The notes under the pieces are model-generated. The model was not told the origin of the DNA and did no database searches. It saw nothing but the letters and a program-made list of their open reading frames with translations. Shown piece after piece: positions 53,901-59,900 of a stretch of DNA of 64,000 bases; positions within the stretch are counted from its first letter, which is position 1; each line of letters begins with the position of its first letter. The stretch is from Caprimulgus europaeus (Eukaryota; Chordata; Aves; Caprimulgiformes; Caprimulgidae): positions 39,040,339 to 39,104,338 of the forward strand of contig OU015532.1 in assembly GCA_907165065.1 (NCBI GenBank), written 5' to 3'. The position numbers and the translations under genes were made by a program.

Positions 53901-56900
53901 ATTGATAAAGGAGAGGAGGGGGGAATGAGGAGAAATTTACTGGTTCTCCCCCTAGCTCTTATTTTTTCCTACTTTCTTGCTGTAAATTATGTTTACTTGT
54001 GTCTGTTACAAATATGAAAGTTGAGCTATGCAGTGTCCAGTACATGGGCTTGATGGACAGGAAAATCTTTTCCTATATTTTCCCAATGTACCATCTTTTG
54101 TATAGGCCTTTCAAGTGTACAGAATGAGGAAAGAAAAAAATAATTCTATAATACAAATCTGTATTATTGTAATTTGATTTGCATACATATGGGGTGATGC
54201 ATCTTATCCCTGATGTGAGGAACTACACAGCCAACCCCATGTACATCAGATGGAAGCATGGACTGCAGCAGCCAGTGCCCTTTGCAGTGGGAAGCCTAAG
54301 GTCCATTCAGGCTTCTCATTAAATCCACAGCACTTAACTGTTGGGACTCATGGTGCTTAACTTGAGCCCTGTGAAAATGAAACATAGTTGAAGGTGACTG
54401 TGATGGTTTAACTTAGCTGGCAGCCAAACAAGACAGAGCCACTCACAGCCCCTGCTTCCCTCTCCCAGCCAGGGAATCAGGGAGAGAATTGGAGGAGTAA
54501 AGGTGAGGAGATTTGTAGGTTGAGATAAGAACAATTTAATAATTAGAGTAAAAATCAAATTAAAATAATAAGAATAAGAAGAGTAATAATGATAACAAAT
54601 ATATATGTATATGAGTGATGCACAGTACAATTGCTCACCACCCGCTGATAACGATCCAGAGGAGTGAAAAGGAACCTGAAACTGAAATCACAATCCCGGA
54701 AAAACGAGCCCGAGTGATTCCCGAGAGAACCCCCCTATTGCCAGTCAGCCCCAGTTAATAGACTCAATGTGACATAATATGCTATGGAATATCTTATTGG
54801 CATATCCAACTGTCAGTTCTGGGTTTTAATAATTACTATACTTTTTCTTCTCCACTCCCCCCTTCCAGTCCTCTGTTCTTGGAAACTGCCCAAGCACCCT
54901 GTCCTTGTAGTTATCAACACTGTTCTCATAACAATCCCCACTGAAACCAAAACAGCTTTCTAGCTGCTAAGAAGAAAATCAACCCCATCCTAGCAAAAAC
55001 CAGGACAGTGACTTTTTAAATTCCATTTTTTGTCAATGGAGAGAGAGGAGAAAGTCCAAAGCATTCACTCTCCCTATATATTTGAGATGCCTAATTTAAG
55101 ACAAGAATCACCTCCTAAGGATGTTTTTCCTCTGACTTACAGCAGGAGCCAGACAAGTGGCATAGATTAGATAACTGACTTCTGTAAGGCAAGTTTATCT
55201 TCCCAGGTGGCAACATAAATTTAACCTTAAATTATTTTTTCTGTTTCATCAAGAGGGATGTGAAAATGCATTGTTTTATAAAGATATGAAGAGAGTGATA
55301 AAGGATTTTCTGTTAAGCTAGGAAAGAAAAGATTATTCAGTGACTTTATTCAACCTTCCAGCTAATTTTTATTTCTTAGTCAGAAAGTGTTCTTTACCAT
55401 GGGGCCATCTGTATCAAATTCCTTCCTTGCAGTGTTGGATACAGGGATGAAAATGTGGCTAAGTTGTGTAGAGAGCTGATAGAAAGCTGGTCTCCAAATA
55501 CATAATGCTTTTTCCATACTAAGGCTGTACACAAAGTTTTCCTGAAACTATACTTAGAAACCTTTAGGTTGCTAGAGTATATATTGTCTTAAGCCCTAGT
55601 GCTCCTGATACCATGAAAGTTGCATCAGGTTTTAATATCAGCATAAATAAATAGTAGCTCCCATCTAAAGCCCCTCCCTTCCTTCCAACAATGAGCTGCA
55701 GAAGGTCATCTGAACTGTCTTTCTGTCCAGACAAACTGTGATATATGTTATAGTCCTGCTCAGACTTCTCAATTTAAGAGGGTTTCTTTGCGAACTGTAG
55801 CTGCTTTTCAGGCAAAATCCAGGAAGCCCACTTTTGAAAGATGTATGGGTTTCTTCTGTGGTTTGTTGTGGGATTTTAAGAGATGTATCCTGTTGCTTAA
55901 ATTCCTTCAAAATATGTTTTCTTCCACACCCAGGAATTCCAGCAAGAAATTGGACTTGGGTTCTTTTATACTAATTCAGCTATAATCTCTTGTATTACTT
56001 TTAAGCTGCCTAAACTGCCTGTAAACGCTACATTTCCCATTTGTGAAAGGGAGTGAGGGGACAGTGGTACATTGCATCCTTAGAGGTTGCTTACAAACTT
56101 TTTCATTACTATGTGAGATGTTAATTAAAGACTGGTGGAAGGCCCTTAAAAAGAGCAAACTGTTGATACTCTACCCACTGTTGATGAGTAACGTCTTGTG
56201 CACAGAGTTCTGCTTTAAAAATAGCTAAACAAGGTGCATATATACACATTTGAGGCACATTTTGTCTATATTATGCTTATTATGTTTTTGTTCTAGTACC
56301 ATGAGCTCACGACACTCTGCCAGCCCAGTTGTTTTCACCAGTGCCAGAAGCTCACCTAAAGAGGAGCTTCATTCTGCTACTTCTCCCCAGCTCGCACCTT
56401 CTTTCTCCTCCTCCTCTTCCTCCTCGTCTGGTCCTAGGACTTTCTACCCTCGCCAGGGTGCTACTAGCAAGTATCTGATCGGATGGAAAAAGCCAGAAGG
56501 GACAATAAACTCAGTGGGGTTTATGGATTCAAGAAAGTAAGACTGTTTTTTGGTTCTTTTGTTGGCTATTTGCTTTAATTGTAAAGAAGCATTGAGATCT
56601 GTGACACTTGTCTGTATAGAAGAGCTCAAGACTATTAATAGAATGTTTAGACTTCTACAAAATTTAATCTCTAATCTAGAGTTCCACAGTTAGGTTTAAA
56701 TATTTGATAGTTAGCTAATCTCATTCCCTGTTAACTTGTAAAAGATTTTTTTATCATTTCTAGAGGGCTATATGGATTTCAGTCCTGCTAAAGCTTATCT
56801 TTCCTTGGGACATTGTAAAGGTGACTCAGAATGCTATTTGAGCAAATACTAAAAATCCTCTTAACATAGAGCCTAAGTTTTCCTGAAGCCTCTCATCCAC

Positions 56901-59900
56901 ATAGTAGCACCATGCATGCTATGCATTAGCTCGGTGGCACTCCACATTGCCTTGCTAAGATTGCTGCCAGTATCTAGTCTAACTGGCTTAAAGTAAGCAA
57001 AGATCTCTCTGCATTACAGTATGCAGCCAGCTCTTTTGGAAGAGAGATTGAGAAACAACAGTGAAAATGTTGTTCTTTTAAGTCTAGTATGACTTGGAAA
57101 GCAAGTGGTTTACAAAGCCCATTTTGAAGTAATTTATTCAACTCTTGACTTTTTTTGGGTCAAGCACAGTATCCCTAGGTTATACCAATAACTGGCTGTC
57201 AAAAGGAGATGGTGAAATTTTGTGATAACTGCACTATAAAAAGGCAGTTAAAAGGTTAAAGAAATGTAATGATTTGCTGCTTTTGGGCTCATTTTTGGTT
57301 CTGTATAGAATACATGTTGTTTTAATAGATTCAGTCCCTTACTGGGAAAATGTGTTAGGATAACCTTTAAGTGTATCACTGGTTGATGTTTTTAAACAAG
57401 TCTGTTGCTTCAACAGGCATTAAGATAAGTCTCTGCTGTATTAGCAAAACTCCTTCCCTTTTCCATGCCCCCTACCTAGTTTTTTTCTTTGAAAATCTTG
57501 AGGGTACTCTTACTCTTGTTTTATTCATGCCTCCTGCCCCAGGGCTTTGAGACCTGAATGTCTGTTCCATTTCATTTAAGACGTCACCAGAGTGATGGCA
57601 ATGAAATGGCCCACCCTCGGCTGCGCGCTTCAGCGAGAGATCTACGATCATCACCAAAACGAGCGTCCAAGTCCACCATTGAAGAAGAGCTGAAGAAATT
57701 GATAGATCTTGATAGTCCAACACCTGAATCCCAGAAGAATTTTAAGGTATATTAAAGAGAGATTCTGTTACCTGGCTACCTCTTGTCACAGTTAAGTGAA
57801 ATCTGAGAATACCTGAAGAGCAACACACAGGTCCTCTTCTGATCCAAGTTATAGTTCTGTAGCTACAGAATAGAAATGTGTGACATTATGCTTTAGCAGT
57901 CAAAGCTGAAGTGTTCATTTACACAGAGCTTACTCAGTTGGACTTTGCATTGGACTCAAGAGTTTCTCAGATAGGATCTTTTCTGTTCTCACTCATAACA
58001 GGAAAAAAAATGCAAGATATTTCTTGAATGCTCATCAGGTACAGAAAGTCATCTGTTTGTCACAGACTTACCTGCTAGAGAAATACATTTGGAGAATATA
58101 GTTTCATTATTACAGTCACTGCAATATTATTACAGTTTTGTGTGCAAATTTAAAGAGAGTAGTATGCTAAATCGCAAAGAATCACAGAATGTCAGGGATT
58201 GGAAGGGACCTCGAAAGATCATCCAGTCCAAGCCCCTGCAGGAGCAGGAACACCTACATGAGATCACACAGGAAGGCGTCCAGGCGGGTCTTGAATGTCT
58301 CCAGAGAAGGAGACTCCACAACCTCCCTGGGCAGCCTGTTCCAGTGCTCTGACACCCTCACTGTAAAGAAGTTCCTCCTCAAATCCAAGTGGAACCTCCT
58401 GTGTTCCAGCTTACACCCAATGCCCCTTGTCCTATCACTGGACACCACTGTGAAGAGCCTGGCTCCATCCTCCTGGCACTCACCCTTCATATATTTATAA
58501 ACATTAATGAGGTCACCCCTCAGTCTCCTCTTCTCCAAGCTAAAGAGGCCCAGCTCCCTCAGCCTTTCCTCATAAGGGAGATGCTCCACTCCCTTAATCA
58601 CCTTGGTGGCTCTGTGCTGGACTCTCTCAAGCAGTTCCCTGTCCTTCTTGAACTGTGGGGCCCAGAACTAGACACAATACTCTAGATGTGGCCTCACCAG
58701 GGCAGAGTAGAGGGGGAGGAGAACCTCTCTTGACCTACTAACCACAGCCCTTCTAATGCACCCCAGGATGCCATTGGCCTTCCTGGCCACAAGGGCACAG
58801 TGCTGGCTCATGGTCATCCTGCTGTCCACCAGCACTCCCAGATCCCTTTCCCCTACACTGCTCTCTAGATAATCTCCCAACCTATACTGGAACCTGGGGT
58901 TGTTCCTGCCCAGATGCAACACCCTACACTTGCCCTTATTATATTTTCCCCTGCCCAGCTCTCCAGCCTGTCCAGGTCTCTCTGGATGGCAGCACAGCCT
59001 GCTGGTGTGTCAGCCACTCCTCCCAGCTTTGTGTCATCAGCAAACTTGCTGACAGTGCCCTCTGTTCCCTCATCCAGGTCATTGATGAATATATTGAATA
59101 ATACTGGTCCTAGTACTGACCCTTGAGGGACTCCACTAGACACAGGTCTCCAACTAGACTCTGCCCCATTGACCACCACTCTCTGGCTTCTTCCCACCAG
59201 CCAGTTCACAGTCCATCTCACTACCTGATCATCCAATCCACACTTCCTCAATTTGTCAGCAAGGCTGCTGTGGGAGACCATGTCAAATGACATCCACTGC
59301 TCTGCCATCATCCAACCACCTGGTTGTGTTTTCATAAAAGAACATTTAGGACTGCTGGCGTAGGGAAAATCCTGTAGTGTTGTCTTCTGCATTTGAATTC
59401 TTCTCTGATGGTGTCACTAGACAGTGACTTGGTGACAGTATTGAAACTCCTTGCAAAAAGCATGCGTTTATACCTGTTACTGCTCAAGGACCAAGAACAC
59501 TTCCTAAACTTAAGCAAATATTTATACAGGATAAATAGAAATATTTCCTGGTGTGTTTCAGAGTGTGTGTAATAACACATAAGTGCATATATTAATTTTA
59601 AAATTCCATAATTTTGAAGAGAATGTCTTGATTTCTACTGTCTCCATGTACAGTCAGTGTTTAACAGCTCAGGCTCATCACATAGAGCCCAAACGGTTTC
59701 CACAGCAACCATGCAGAAGAGAGAGCTGCAACTTTGTACTTTGCTTATGAAAACCCAAAGTGGCACATTAAAACTTGCAAGTGCTAGGTTCCATACACAG
59801 ATTATTTCAGATGTTACCTTTCAGCCCAGAGAGAAAAAACCCTTGCCAGTGGCAAGATATCTTTTTCTTGGGTTTGTGGTACTTCTGAGGAGAGTGGGTG

